Origin: Afipia sp. GAS231
GTDB taxonomy: Bacteria > Pseudomonadota > Alphaproteobacteria > Rhizobiales > Xanthobacteraceae
DNA length: 64,000 nucleotides
Direction: 5' to 3'
NCBI RefSeq assembly: GCF_900103365.1
Contig: NZ_LT629703.1
Location: 496,001-560,000, forward strand
The notes under the pieces: model-generated
Told to the model about the DNA's origin: nothing
What the model saw: only the letters and a program-made list of their open reading frames with translations
Databases searched by the model: none
Shown: positions 1-8,559 of the stretch, piece after piece
Numbering within the stretch: the stretch's first letter is position 1
How the letters are laid out: each line of letters begins with the position of its first letter
Program-made: the position numbers and the translations under genes

Positions 1-744
1 CTGATTCCGCAATCCCTCATGGTGGCGGATCAGTGGGAACGCGCCGTGGTGCTGCGGCTCGGCAAGCTCACGGCCATTCGCGGCCCGGGCGTGTTCGCCA
101 TTCTGCCGTTCATCGACAATGTCGCCTCCTGGCTCGACCAGCGCATCCAGACCACCGAAATCAATGCCGAGAAGGCGTTGAGCAAGGACACGGTGCCGGT
201 CAATATCGACGCGGTGGTGTTCTGGCAGATCCACGATCCCGAGCGCGCCGCGCTCGAAATCACCAACTACCGCCAGGCCATCACCCAGGTGGCCCAGACC
301 TCGCTGCGCGAGATCGTCGGCTCCTCGTTGCTGTCGACGCTGCTGTCGGAACGCAAGAACGGCGACCAGCAATTGCGCGAGGAGATCGGACGCAAGACCG
401 CCGATTGGGGCGTCTCGGTGCTCTCGGTTGAAATCCGCGACATCGGCGTGCCGCCGGCCCTGCAGGACGCCATGAGCCGGCAGGCGCAGGCCGAGCGCGA
501 AAAACTGGCGCGCGTGCTGCTCGGCCAGGCCGAACAGGAGATCGCGCAGAAATTCGTCGAAGCCGCCGAGCTCTATGCCCGCAGCCCGGCAGCCCTGCAG
601 CTCCGCGCCATGAACATCATCTACGAGACCACCAAGGAGCGCGGCGCCACGATCCTGATCCCGACCAGCATGGTCGACAGCATGAATCCGGCCAGCGCGC
701 TCGGCCTGGTCGCCGCCGCCGGCGCGTTGCCAAGCAGGACCTGA
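1..744 (+). CDS. Slipin / stomatin-like SPFH-domain protein (5' partial)
   Basis: The reading frame is open from base 1, so the gene starts upstream and the ATG at 19 is probably internal. The protein opens with the stomatin pattern 'QWERAVVLRLGKL...RGPGVF', continues through the SPFH/Band 7 core with 'VNIDAVVFWQIHDPE' and ends with an Ala/Glu-rich coiled segment ('AQAEREKLARVLLGQAEQE'). The N-terminal membrane hairpin expected in this family must lie outside the window. Slipins form oligomeric scaffolds on the inner membrane, often with a NfeD partner encoded next door; that partner would also be upstream. The stop codon lies six bases from the convergent parC stop, with no room for a separate terminator. 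Confidence 0.85.
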   Translation: MIPQSLMVADQWERAVVLRLGKLTAIRGPGVFAILPFIDNVASWLDQRIQTTEINAEKALSKDTVPVNIDAVVFWQIHDPERAALEITNYRQAITQVAQTSLREIVGSSLLSTLLSERKNGDQQLREEIGRKTADWGVSVLSVEIRDIGVPPALQDAMSRQAQAEREKLARVLLGQAEQEIAQKFVEAAELYARSPAALQLRAMNIIYETTKERGATILIPTSMVDSMNPASALGLVAAAGALPSRT

Positions 745-750
745 CCGGCC

Positions 751-3006
751 CTACTCCACGCCGCGGAGGAACTTGTTCGACTTCGGCAGGCCATGGGCGA
801 GACGGCCGGCGTCGGCGCGGTTGCCGCGCCAGTCGGTAAGCTCTTTCCAGCTCATGCTCTGGTCGCGCCCGGCGGAATCCGTCCAGGTCAGGCCTGCCTT
901 GGATTCGAACACCGCAACGTCGGACAGTTTGGCGCTGGAATACTTTTGCAGGCGCACGCCGCGGCCGCGCGCCATTTCCGGCACCTGGTCGAGCGGGAAC
1001 AGCACCATCTTGTGGTTGGTGCCGATCACGGCGACCGTATCGCCCGCGACGGTGCAAATCGCGCAGGCCTCGTTCGGCATCTCGACATTGAGCACCTGCT
1101 TGCCCTTGCGGGTGTTGCCGACGCAATCGTCCTCGTTGACCACAAAGCCCTGGCCTTCGAGGCTCGCGATCAGGAACTTGCGGCCGCCGGTGTTGACGAA
1201 CAGCGAGACGATCGCGGCGTCCTGCTCCATGTCGATGAACATGCGGATCGGCTCGCCATGGCCGCGCCCGCCCGGCAGCTTTGCCACATCGAGCGAATAG
1301 AACCGCCCGTTGGTGGCGAACACCAGAAGCTTCGACGTGGTCTCGGCGAAGAAGGCATGGTCGAGCTTGTCGTCGGTCTTGAAGGCGAGCGCTGACAGGT
1401 CGGCGACATGGCCCTTCAGCGTGCGGACCCAGCCCTTTTCGGAAATCACCACCGTGCACGGCTCGCGCTCGACGAAGGCTTCCTCGATGGCGGCCAGATC
1501 GTGCTCGGGCGCGTCGGCGAACAAAGTGCGGCGCTTGCCGAGCGGCGTCTTCGGCCCGAACATGTCGCGGACCTTGCGAACCTGGTCGCCGACCCTTGAC
1601 CATTGCTCGGTCTCGGAGCCGAGCAGCGATTTGATGCCCTTCAACTCGTTGCGGAGGTTCTTGTCCTCGGTGCGGATCTCGAATTCCTCGAGCTTGCGCA
1701 ACGAACGCAGCCGCATGTTGAGGATGGCGTCGGCCTGGACTTCCGTCAGCTTGAACGCCTTGATCAGCGCCGGCTTCGGCTCATCCTCGGTGCGGATGAT
1801 CTTGATCACCTTGTCGATGTTCAGATAGGCGATCAAATAGCCGGCGAGCACTTCGAGCCGGTTCTCGATCTGGGTCTTGCGATAGTTCGAGCGGCGCAGC
1901 AGCACGTCGCGCAGATGGTCGAGCCATTCGCGCAGGCACTCGGCAAGCCCCAGCACCTTGGGAATACGGCCCTTCACCAGCACGTTGAGGTTCAGCGAAA
2001 TCTTGCTCTCGAGCTCGGTGAGCCGGAACAGCGATTCCATCATCAGCGCCGGATCGACCGCGCGGGATTTCGGCTCGATCACCAGGCGAATGTCTTCGGC
2101 AGACTCGTCACGGACGGTATCGACCAGCGGAAGCTTCTTCTCGTTGAGCAGTTCGGCGATCTTCTCGACCAGCCGCGACTTCTGCACCAGCCACGGAATC
2201 TCGGTGATGACCACGACCCAGGTGCCGCGCGCGCCCTCTTCCTGCTCCCACTTGGCGCGGGTGCGGAACGAGCCGCGCCCGGTGACATAGGCTTCGGCGA
2301 TCGATTCCTTGGAATCGACGATGATGCCGCCGGTTGGGAAATCCGGGCCCTTGACCCATTTCAGCAGCGACTTCGTCTTCGCATCCGGCTTGTCGATCAG
2401 GTGCAGCGAGGCATCGCACAGCTCCGCCACGTTGTGCGGCGGGATCGAGGTCGCCATGCCGACCGCGATGCCCTGCGAGCCGTTGGCGAGCAGGTTCGGG
2501 AAGCCGCCGGGCATCACCACCGGCTCTTTGCTCTGGCCGTCGTAGTTGGGGCGGAATTCGACGCCGTCCTCGTCGATGCCTTCGATCAGGAGCTGCGCGA
2601 CCGCGGTCATGCGCGCTTCGGTGTAGCGGTAGGCGGCGGGATTATCGCCGTCGATATTGCCGAAATTGCCCTGGCCGTCGACCAGCGGATAGCGCGAGGC
2701 GAAATCCTGCGCCAGGCGCACCATGGCGTCGTAGATCGCCTGGTCGCCATGCGGATGGAACGAACCCATCACGTCGCCGACGATCTTGGCGGACTTCTTG
2801 AACGGCGTGCCGGGGTCGAGCCGCAGCAGGCGCATGCCATAGAGGATGCGCCGGTGCACCGGCTTCAGCCCGTCGCGAGCGTCCGGCAAGGCGCGGTGCA
2901 TGATGGTCGAGAGCGCGTACGCAAGATAGCGCTCTTCCAGCGCATCGCGCAGCATGACCTCATGGATTTCGGCCGGTTCTTCCGGTGGTAGCTGTCGTTT
3001 TCCCAT
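751..3006 (-). CDS. parC: DNA topoisomerase IV subunit A (ParC)
   Basis: The 751-residue protein is a type IIA topoisomerase A subunit that, with ParE, decatenates daughter chromosomes. The catalytic tyrosine is Tyr128 in '[11 protein letters not shown]', and the conserved '[12 protein letters not shown]' (about 42-53) and 'GSFHPHGD' (81-88) motifs are present. The C-terminal part carries a beta-pinwheel-like region with 'GRGVRLQKY', shorter than in GyrA and without a canonical GyrA box that I can see, which favours ParC over GyrA. The length matches alphaproteobacterial ParC. It lies downstream of recO on the same strand, separated by a palindromic repeat. Confidence 0.95.
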   Translation of the reverse strand: MGKRQLPPEEPAEIHEVMLRDALEERYLAYALSTIMHRALPDARDGLKPVHRRILYGMRLLRLDPGTPFKKSAKIVGDVMGSFHPHGDQAIYDAMVRLAQDFASRYPLVDGQGNFGNIDGDNPAAYRYTEARMTAVAQLLIEGIDEDGVEFRPNYDGQSKEPVVMPGGFPNLLANGSQGIAVGMATSIPPHNVAELCDASLHLIDKPDAKTKSLLKWVKGPDFPTGGIIVDSKESIAEAYVTGRGSFRTRAKWEQEEGARGTWVVVITEIPWLVQKSRLVEKIAELLNEKKLPLVDTVRDESAEDIRLVIEPKSRAVDPALMMESLFRLTELESKISLNLNVLVKGRIPKVLGLAECLREWLDHLRDVLLRRSNYRKTQIENRLEVLAGYLIAYLNIDKVIKIIRTEDEPKPALIKAFKLTEVQADAILNMRLRSLRKLEEFEIRTEDKNLRNELKGIKSLLGSETEQWSRVGDQVRKVRDMFGPKTPLGKRRTLFADAPEHDLAAIEEAFVEREPCTVVISEKGWVRTLKGHVADLSALAFKTDDKLDHAFFAETTSKLLVFATNGRFYSLDVAKLPGGRGHGEPIRMFIDMEQDAAIVSLFVNTGGRKFLIASLEGQGFVVNEDDCVGNTRKGKQVLNVEMPNEACAICTVAGDTVAVIGTNHKMVLFPLDQVPEMARGRGVRLQKYSSAKLSDVAVFESKAGLTWTDSAGRDQSMSWKELTDWRGNRADAGRLAHGLPKSNKFLRGVE

Positions 3007-3060
3007 GCGCAGGCGTTAAACTTTTGCGGTGAATCGGGCAAGACGCGAATCGGGGGCTCT

Positions 3061-3177
3061 TGTCGTCCCTGCGAACGCAGGGACCCATAACCACAGGGTT
3101 TTGTTGGAAAAATGACTGCGCCCACGGCGTCTAACGACTGCCGCGGCGTATGGGTCCCTGCGTTCGCAGGGACGACA
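3061..3177. repeat. Long inverted repeat between recO and parC
   Basis: A 29-bp arm at 3061-3089 is perfectly inverted at 3149-3177, with a 59-bp spacer. Each arm contains its own short palindrome (CCCTGCGNNCGCAGGG). This is a dispersed REP-like element type; it may also attenuate readthrough from recO into parC. Confidence 0.8.
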
Positions 3178-3180
3178 GAA

Positions 3181-3933
3181 TCAACCCGCCGAACTGATTC
3201 GCAGCCGGTGCCTGGTCACCGCGTTGATGAACCCGTCCCTGGCGTCCGAGTGGCCCTGCCCGCGCGGCTCCAGCACGTGGCGGAGCAGGAACATCCCGGT
3301 CAGCCGAAAGCCGTCCTGCAGGTCCTGGTCCGACCAGCCGTTCGAGCCGGCCTCGCCTTCTCGCAAAAATGGCGGCAACCGCAGCAGGCGGTCACGATAC
3401 GGCTCGCCGGCGCCGCGCGACACCGCGCCGCCGGATTTCGGCGAGACGTAGATCAGGTCGGAGGTGGCGCCGGTGGCGGCGCAATTTTCCAGATCGAGCC
3501 CGAAGCCGAGCTCGGCCAACATCGCGAGTTCGAACCTGATCAGATGTGCCGCGGCCTCGCCGGCGTCGTCGAAATCGTCCAGCGTGCGCTCGAACATCTC
3601 GTAGATGTCCTCATGCGGATCGCGCTCCGGCAACAGCCGCACCAACGAGGCCAGATGGGTGATGCCGTAAGTCGCGTGCGCGGACGCCAGCAAGGTCGCC
3701 GCGCGCAAGCGCGTGCCTTCGACGACGTAATAGCCGAGATGTTCGTCGAGCCGCGCCCGCCACACCGTGGTGACGCTGTTGCCGGGCTGCAGCAACGGCC
3801 GCATCCGCTTGCCGGCGCCGCCGCGCACGAGGCCAAGGTGCCGGCCGTGGCTGCGCGTCAAGAGCTCGACAATGGCCGAGGATTCGCCATGTCGGCGCAC
3901 CCCGAGCACGATGCCTTCGTCGGTCCATTCCAT
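3181..3933 (-). CDS. recO: DNA repair protein RecO
   Basis: The 250-residue protein matches RecO, which anneals ssDNA and helps load RecA in the RecFOR pathway. It starts '[17 protein letters not shown]', the typical N-terminal OB-fold opening, followed by '[11 protein letters not shown]' and the helical C-terminal domain ending '[12 protein letters not shown]'. The length is typical for alphaproteobacteria. It lies in the same minus-strand series as era, as in many rhizobia, and upstream of parC. Confidence 0.93.
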   Translation of the reverse strand: MEWTDEGIVLGVRRHGESSAIVELLTRSHGRHLGLVRGGAGKRMRPLLQPGNSVTTVWRARLDEHLGYYVVEGTRLRAATLLASAHATYGITHLASLVRLLPERDPHEDIYEMFERTLDDFDDAGEAAAHLIRFELAMLAELGFGLDLENCAATGATSDLIYVSPKSGGAVSRGAGEPYRDRLLRLPPFLREGEAGSNGWSDQDLQDGFRLTGMFLLRHVLEPRGQGHSDARDGFINAVTRHRLRISSAG

Positions 3934-3983
3934 GGGGGAAGCTTACAGGATTTTGGTGGGAGACGCAGCGGTCTATCGACACC

Positions 3984-4063
3984 GTCATTCCGGGGCGATG
4001 CGAAGCATCGAACCCGGAAGTTCGAGATTCCGGGTTCGCGTCTTCGACGCGCCCCGGAATGAC
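3984..4063. repeat. Palindromic dispersed repeat (GTCATTCCGGGGCG type)
   Basis: Outer arms GTCATTCCGGGGCG (3984-3997) and CGCCCCGGAATGAC (4050-4063) are exact inversions. Inner arms around CCGGAA/TTCCGG give a second stem. It is a multicopy-type intergenic palindrome lying between the small membrane protein gene and recO. Confidence 0.8.
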
Positions 4064-4066
4064 TAC

Positions 4067-4447
4067 CTATGCGTTGAACCAGCCCACGGCGTCGCCGGTG
4101 AACGAAAAATACAGGCCCGCCGCGGTCAGCGCGCAGGACACCACCTCGATGGCGCTGTCGAGCTGCACGCCGCTGTCGCCGATCACCTGGATCAGCGAGA
4201 TCACCGACAGCACCAAAGCGGCGGCGAGCGCCCAGCGCGGCCAGTTCTTGCGGTGCTGCGCGGCGAGCCAGACGAAATAGACCAATAGCAGAATCAGCCC
4301 GGCCGCCATCACGGTCGCCACATTGATCATCTGCTCGGTCATGGCAGGGGTCGGCGTACGGTCCTGGAACGCCACCGACAACGCATCCAGCGTCAGCGAC
4401 AGATACAGCAGAACTTCAAACCACAGCACGTTCTTGGGCACGTTCAT
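4067..4447 (-). CDS. Small four-helix membrane protein, unknown function
   Basis: The 126-residue product has four hydrophobic segments at about residues 8-28, 38-65, 70-90 and 100-120 and no charged catalytic motif. It sits 36 bp downstream of era and upstream of recO on the same strand, so it is probably co-transcribed with lepB-rnc-era. I recognise no named family; small proteins like this occur beside era in related genomes, but no function can be read from the sequence. Confidence 0.75.
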   Translation of the reverse strand: MNVPKNVLWFEVLLYLSLTLDALSVAFQDRTPTPAMTEQMINVATVMAAGLILLLVYFVWLAAQHRKNWPRWALAAALVLSVISLIQVIGDSGVQLDSAIEVVSCALTAAGLYFSFTGDAVGWFNA

Positions 4448-4483
4448 TGGGACGCCGGTTTTTCTTTGTTTTCGATTCCCTGG

Positions 4484-5413
4484 CTACTCTCTGGGAAAAT
4501 CGAGGCCCATTTCCCTGTAGCGGTCGGGGTCGTCGCCCCAGTTCTCGCGCACCTTGACGAACAGGAACAGATGCACGGGGACGCCGACGATCTCCGCGAT
4601 CTCCTTGCGCGAATCCGCGCCAATCGACTTGATGGTGGCGCCGCCCTTGCCGAGCACGATCTTGCGCTGGCTCTCGCGCTCGACAAAGATCGTCTGCTCG
4701 ATGCGGATCGACTTGTCCTTGCGCTCAGTCCAGCTATCGGTCTCGACGGTGGACTGATACGGCAGCTCCTGATGCAGCTGGCGATAGATCTTTTCGCGGG
4801 TGATTTCGGCCGCCAGATGCCGCATCGGCGCGTCCGACATCTGGTCTTCGGGATAATGGAACGGCCCCGCCGGCACCATCTTCGCCAGCGTCTTGCGCAA
4901 ATCGTCGACGCCGTCGCCGGATAGCGCGGAGATCATGAAGGTGCTTTCGAATTTCATGCGATCGTTGGCGGTCTGCGCCAGCGCCAGCAGTCTCTCGCGC
5001 GGGATCAGATCGATCTTGTTCAGTACCAGGATCTTGGGATGCTTGACGGTGGCGAGCTTGCTCAGGATCGCCTCGGCCTCCTCGTCGATGCCGGCCTTGG
5101 CATCGAGCAGCACGCAGACCAGATCGGCGTCATGGGCCCCGCTCCAGGCCGTCGACACCATGGCGCGGTCGAGGCGACGTTTCGGCGAGAAGATGCCGGG
5201 GGTATCGACCAGGATGATCTGGGCGTTGTCCTCGATCACGATGCCGCGGATCAGCGCCCGCGTGGTCTGCACCTTGCGCGAGACGATGGTGACCTTGGAG
5301 CCGACCAGCGCGTTGACCAGCGTGGACTTGCCGACGTTCGGCGCACCGATCAGCGCGACGAAGCCGCAGCGGGTCGCGGCGGGCGCGGCTTCGGTTGAAG
5401 ATTCAGTTGTCAT
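4484..5413 (-). CDS. era: GTPase Era
   Basis: The 309-residue protein is the ribosome-biogenesis GTPase Era, which binds the 3' end of 16S rRNA. The Walker A/G1 motif is GAPNVGKS at 23-30, followed by DTPG (G3) and NKID (G4). The C-terminal KH domain contains 'IVLGKGGATIKSIG', the RNA-binding loop. The start overlaps the end of rnc by 11 bp, so the two are translationally close. Rnc, Era and the upstream LepB form the classic lepB-rnc-era operon. Confidence 0.97.
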   Translation of the reverse strand: MTTESSTEAAPAATRCGFVALIGAPNVGKSTLVNALVGSKVTIVSRKVQTTRALIRGIVIEDNAQIILVDTPGIFSPKRRLDRAMVSTAWSGAHDADLVCVLLDAKAGIDEEAEAILSKLATVKHPKILVLNKIDLIPRERLLALAQTANDRMKFESTFMISALSGDGVDDLRKTLAKMVPAGPFHYPEDQMSDAPMRHLAAEITREKIYRQLHQELPYQSTVETDSWTERKDKSIRIEQTIFVERESQRKIVLGKGGATIKSIGADSRKEIAEIVGVPVHLFLFVKVRENWGDDPDRYREMGLDFPRE

Positions 5414-6224
5414 TGCTTGCGCCGCTGACGCCTTCGCGTTCGATCATGACGGATGCCGCGACCTTTTCGGCCGCGCGCTTGGAGCCGCCGACACCTTCGG
5501 CGGGCGCCAGGCCCGGCAGGTCGACGGCGACGCGGAATTGCGGATCGTGATGCGGACCGGTGCGCTCGACCTCGCGATAAACCGGCGTCGGCAAGCCCTT
5601 GCTCTGGGCCCACTCCTGCAGCACCGTTTTCGGATCGCGCAGCGGCCGCCGCGGCTTGTGCATCCGCTCCAGCCAGTTGCGCTCGACGAATTGTGCCGCG
5701 GCCGCATGGCCGCCGTCGAGATAGATCGCGCCGATCACGGCCTCACAGATGTCGCCGAGCACGGACTTTCGTAGCCGCGCGCCGGCGCCGGCGCCGACCG
5801 CGCCGAGCTTGATGTCGTCGAGCAGCCCGAGCGATTTGGCGACATCGGCGCAGCTCTCCTTGCGCACGAGATCGGCCAGGCGCTTGGACAATTCGCCCTC
5901 GTCGGCCCGCGGATAGGCGCGATACAGCATGTCGGAGATAACAAGCCCGAGCACGTGGTCGCCGAGGAATTCGAGGCGCTGATAGCTGTCGGCACGGTGA
6001 CGGGTCGCGGGCTTCAGTGCGGACACATGCGTGAACGCGGTGGTCAGCAATGCGCTATCGGTGAACTTGTAGCCGATCCGCGCCTCGACCGCCGCCAGCG
6101 CCGCCTTGGCGCCGCCCTTGCTGCGCTTCTTTTTCTTGGGCACGGCTTCGCCGCCGGCATCGGGCTTCGGGCTCGGCTCGGCTGAGGTGTCGGAATCCTG
6201 GATGACTGATGTTTCGTCGTTCAT
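5403..6224 (-). CDS. rnc: Ribonuclease III
   Basis: The product (273 residues from the ATG at 6224) is the double-strand-specific endonuclease that processes rRNA and mRNA. The signature 'LEFLGDHVLGL' is present, followed by a C-terminal double-stranded RNA-binding domain ('PKTVLQEWAQSKG' to the end). The N-terminal 45 residues are a Lys-rich, low-complexity extension ('KKKKRSKGGAKAA') not found in E. coli. I chose 6224 because it makes an ATGA overlap with the lepB stop; the frame stays open further upstream but encodes no recognisable sequence. Confidence 0.95.
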   Translation of the reverse strand: MNDETSVIQDSDTSAEPSPKPDAGGEAVPKKKKRSKGGAKAALAAVEARIGYKFTDSALLTTAFTHVSALKPATRHRADSYQRLEFLGDHVLGLVISDMLYRAYPRADEGELSKRLADLVRKESCADVAKSLGLLDDIKLGAVGAGAGARLRKSVLGDICEAVIGAIYLDGGHAAAAQFVERNWLERMHKPRRPLRDPKTVLQEWAQSKGLPTPVYREVERTGPHHDPQFRVAVDLPGLAPAEGVGGSKRAAEKVAASVMIEREGVSGASNDN

Positions 6225-6979
6225 CGCACGATTGAGAATATGCGATTCCAGCGCACGGCGGTCGGCCAGCGCCAGAACATCCAGGCATGTTCGCCCTCGG
6301 CAATCGAGAAGAAGATCATCTGGGCACGGCCGACAATATTCTCGAACGGCACATAACCCACCGCCGACAGCACCCGGCTGTCGGTCGAGTTGTCCCGGTT
6401 GTCCCCCATCATGAAAAAGTGGCCGGCCGGCACGGTGTAGACATTGGTGTTGTCGTAGAAACCATTGTCGACGCAATCGAGCGACTCATAAGTCACGCCG
6501 TTCGGCAGCGTTTCCTTCCAGCGTTTGACGCGGGCGGTGGCGTCGGAGCCGCAGGGGTCCTCGCCGATGAAGTCCGACAGGCGCTCGCGCTTGACCGGAA
6601 CATCGTTGATGTGGAGCAGCCCGTCCTTCATCTGGATGCGGTCGCCCGGCAGGCCGATCACGCGCTTGATGTAGTCGGTGGTGTCGTCCTTCGGCAGGCG
6701 GAACACGACGATATCGCCGCGGGCAGGCTCCGAGCCGAAGATGCGGCCCGAGAACAGCGGCGGCGACAGCGGGATCGAATAATGGCTGTAGCCGTAGGAA
6801 TATTTCGACACGAACAGATAGTCGCCGACCAGGAGCGTCGCCTTCATCGAGCCTGAGGGGATGTTGAACGGCTGGAACAGGAAGGTACGGATCACGAGCG
6901 CGATCAGGAGAGCATGGATGACGACACGGATGGTTTCACCCATGCCGCTTTCAGTTTTTGTGCCGGATGTCACGCTCAT
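6221..6979 (-). CDS. lepB: Signal peptidase I
   Basis: The 252-residue inner-membrane protease removes signal peptides from exported proteins. One transmembrane segment lies at about 16-35. The catalytic Ser44 is in 'IPSGSMKATL' and the general-base Lys105 in 'YIKRVIGLPGD', followed by 'GDNRDNSTDSR', the conserved box E. A Cys pair in the loop ('EDPCGSD', 'SLDCVDN') may form a periplasmic disulfide. It is first in the lepB-rnc-era unit; the 280-bp upstream gap is AT-rich near 7190-7225 and probably carries its promoter. Confidence 0.95.
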   Translation of the reverse strand: MSVTSGTKTESGMGETIRVVIHALLIALVIRTFLFQPFNIPSGSMKATLLVGDYLFVSKYSYGYSHYSIPLSPPLFSGRIFGSEPARGDIVVFRLPKDDTTDYIKRVIGLPGDRIQMKDGLLHINDVPVKRERLSDFIGEDPCGSDATARVKRWKETLPNGVTYESLDCVDNGFYDNTNVYTVPAGHFFMMGDNRDNSTDSRVLSAVGYVPFENIVGRAQMIFFSIAEGEHAWMFWRWPTAVRWNRIFSIVR

Positions 6980-7261
6980 CGCTTTCCCAATTCCCGCAGG
7001 CCTGTGCCCGCACGGTGGCAGAACGTTTTCCTCACGCGAATCGCAGGTCCGTTCGCGTCAAGAAAATGGTCTCGATACTGATGTTTAAGGCCATTTCCGG
7101 CGAAAACCTGAATCGGCCCTGGCTCGATATTGAAGATAGCGGCGTTTTAGACGGTTGTTCGCGGGGGCGCAATCAAGCGCCTGATAAAAACTTTCTAATC
7201 CATTGATAAATCAATGATTTTTAGTTTTAACGCGATCCCCGGGCACAAACGCTTGCACGCC

Positions 7262-7681
7262 TCACGGTTTGCCGGGAACGACCGCCGAAATTATGACGAA
7301 GGCCTGCGCCAACGGCCAATCGTCGGTAATAGACAGATCGATCCGCGCCTCGAACCCTTCGGGGGTCAGCACCTGCAGCCGGGTCAGCGCCCCGCCGGTC
7401 AGTTTCATGGTCGGACGTCCGCCGGGCAGGTTGACCACCCCCATATCCTTCCACCAGACGCCCTGCCGGATGCCGGTGCCGAGCGCCTTGGAACAGGCCT
7501 CCTTGGCGGCGAACCGCTTGGCATAGGTCGCCACCACCATTTTCTCGCTCTTGGAGCGGCGCGCCGCCCGGGCGCGCTCGGCATCGGTAAAGATGCGATC
7601 GAGAAAGCGGTCGCCGTGGCGCTCGATCACCTTGGCAACGCGGGTGATGTCGATCAGGTCGGAGCCGATGCCGATGATCAT
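7262..7681 (-). CDS. acpS: Holo-[acyl-carrier-protein] synthase
   Basis: The 139-residue protein transfers the 4'-phosphopantetheine arm of CoA to apo-ACP. It starts '[12 protein letters not shown]' with the Mg-binding Asp, and has '[14 protein letters not shown]', the second signature of AcpS. The start at 7681 overlaps the pdxJ stop as ATGA. The frame continues upstream through pdxJ in another frame, but that part is not coding. Confidence 0.95.
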   Translation of the reverse strand: MIIGIGSDLIDITRVAKVIERHGDRFLDRIFTDAERARAARRSKSEKMVVATYAKRFAAKEACSKALGTGIRQGVWWKDMGVVNLPGGRPTMKLTGGALTRLQVLTPEGFEARIDLSITDDWPLAQAFVIISAVVPGKP

Positions 7682-8457
7682 GCGCGGCTTTCGATCTTGG
7701 CGCTTGGGATCCTGGCGCGACCGCGGTCCATCGCGGCCCGCATCTGACGCACGGTTTCGCCGAGACCGACGAACAGCGCCTCCCCCATCATGAAATAGCC
7801 GATGTTGAGTTCGGCGATCTCGGGCAGCGCGGAAATCGTCTCGGCGGTGTCGTAGTCGAGGCCATGGCCGGCATGAACCTCGAGCCCTTCGGCGCGCGCC
7901 AGCGCGGCCCCGGTGACGATGCGCTGCCATTCCGCCTCGGCCTTCGCGGCGTGGCCATCGACCACGGCATCGCACCAGCCGCCGGTATGGATCTCGATGA
8001 CGGGCGCGCGCAACTTCGCCGCCATTTCGATCTGGGCGGGATCGGCGGAGATGAACAGCGACACCCTGATGCCGGCATCGTTGAGTTTTGCGATAAAGGG
8101 CGCCAGCGCATTGTGCTGGCCGACCACGTCGAGCCCGCCCTCGGTGGTCAGTTCCTCGCGGCGCTCGGGCACCAGGCAGACCGCGTGCGGTTTGGTCGCC
8201 AGCGATATCCGCAGCATGTCGTCGGTCGCCGCCATCTCGAAATTCAGCGGCTTGGAAATCTCGGCCTTGAGGCGGGCCATGTCGCTGTCGCGGATATGGC
8301 GGCGGTCCTCGCGCAGATGCGCGGTGATGCCGTCGGCGCCGGCCGCGATCGCGGCAATTGCGGCGCGCACCGGATCCGGCCGCGCGCCGCCCCGCGCATT
8401 ACGCAAGGTAGCGACGTGGTCGACATTGACTCCAAGGCGTAGCGGAGGTGTGGGCAT
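7678..8457 (-). CDS. pdxJ: Pyridoxine 5'-phosphate synthase
   Basis: The 259-residue TIM-barrel enzyme condenses 1-deoxyxylulose 5-phosphate with 3-amino-2-oxopropyl phosphate in the last step of DXP-dependent vitamin B6 synthesis. Family motifs are '[16 protein letters not shown]' at the N-terminus, '[14 protein letters not shown]', and 'HAGHGLDY' with the catalytic His. It is followed directly by acpS, the usual proteobacterial arrangement. Confidence 0.96.
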   Translation of the reverse strand: MPTPPLRLGVNVDHVATLRNARGGARPDPVRAAIAAIAAGADGITAHLREDRRHIRDSDMARLKAEISKPLNFEMAATDDMLRISLATKPHAVCLVPERREELTTEGGLDVVGQHNALAPFIAKLNDAGIRVSLFISADPAQIEMAAKLRAPVIEIHTGGWCDAVVDGHAAKAEAEWQRIVTGAALARAEGLEVHAGHGLDYDTAETISALPEIAELNIGYFMMGEALFVGLGETVRQMRAAMDRGRARIPSAKIESRA

Positions 8458-8477
8458 TGAACTGATTGCTCCGAGCC

Positions 8478-8550
8478 GTCATGCGCGGGCTTGATCCGCA
8501 CATCCATATCTTTGGAAAGGATGGATGCGCGGGTCAAGCCCGCGCATGAC
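8478..8550. repeat. Palindromic repeat between rel and pdxJ
   Basis: GTCATGCGCGGGCTTGATCC-type arms at 8478-8499 and 8529-8550 are inverted with one mismatch around a 29-bp loop. It is another dispersed rhizobial palindrome; it may form an RNA hairpin in a rel-pdxJ transcript. Confidence 0.75.
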
Positions 8551-8559
8551 ACGCCTTGG

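Noticed and set aside
6225-6476. N-terminal extension of rnc by 84 codons
   Set aside because: This part overlaps the lepB coding sequence, while ATG 6224 gives an ATGA overlap and the family N-terminus.
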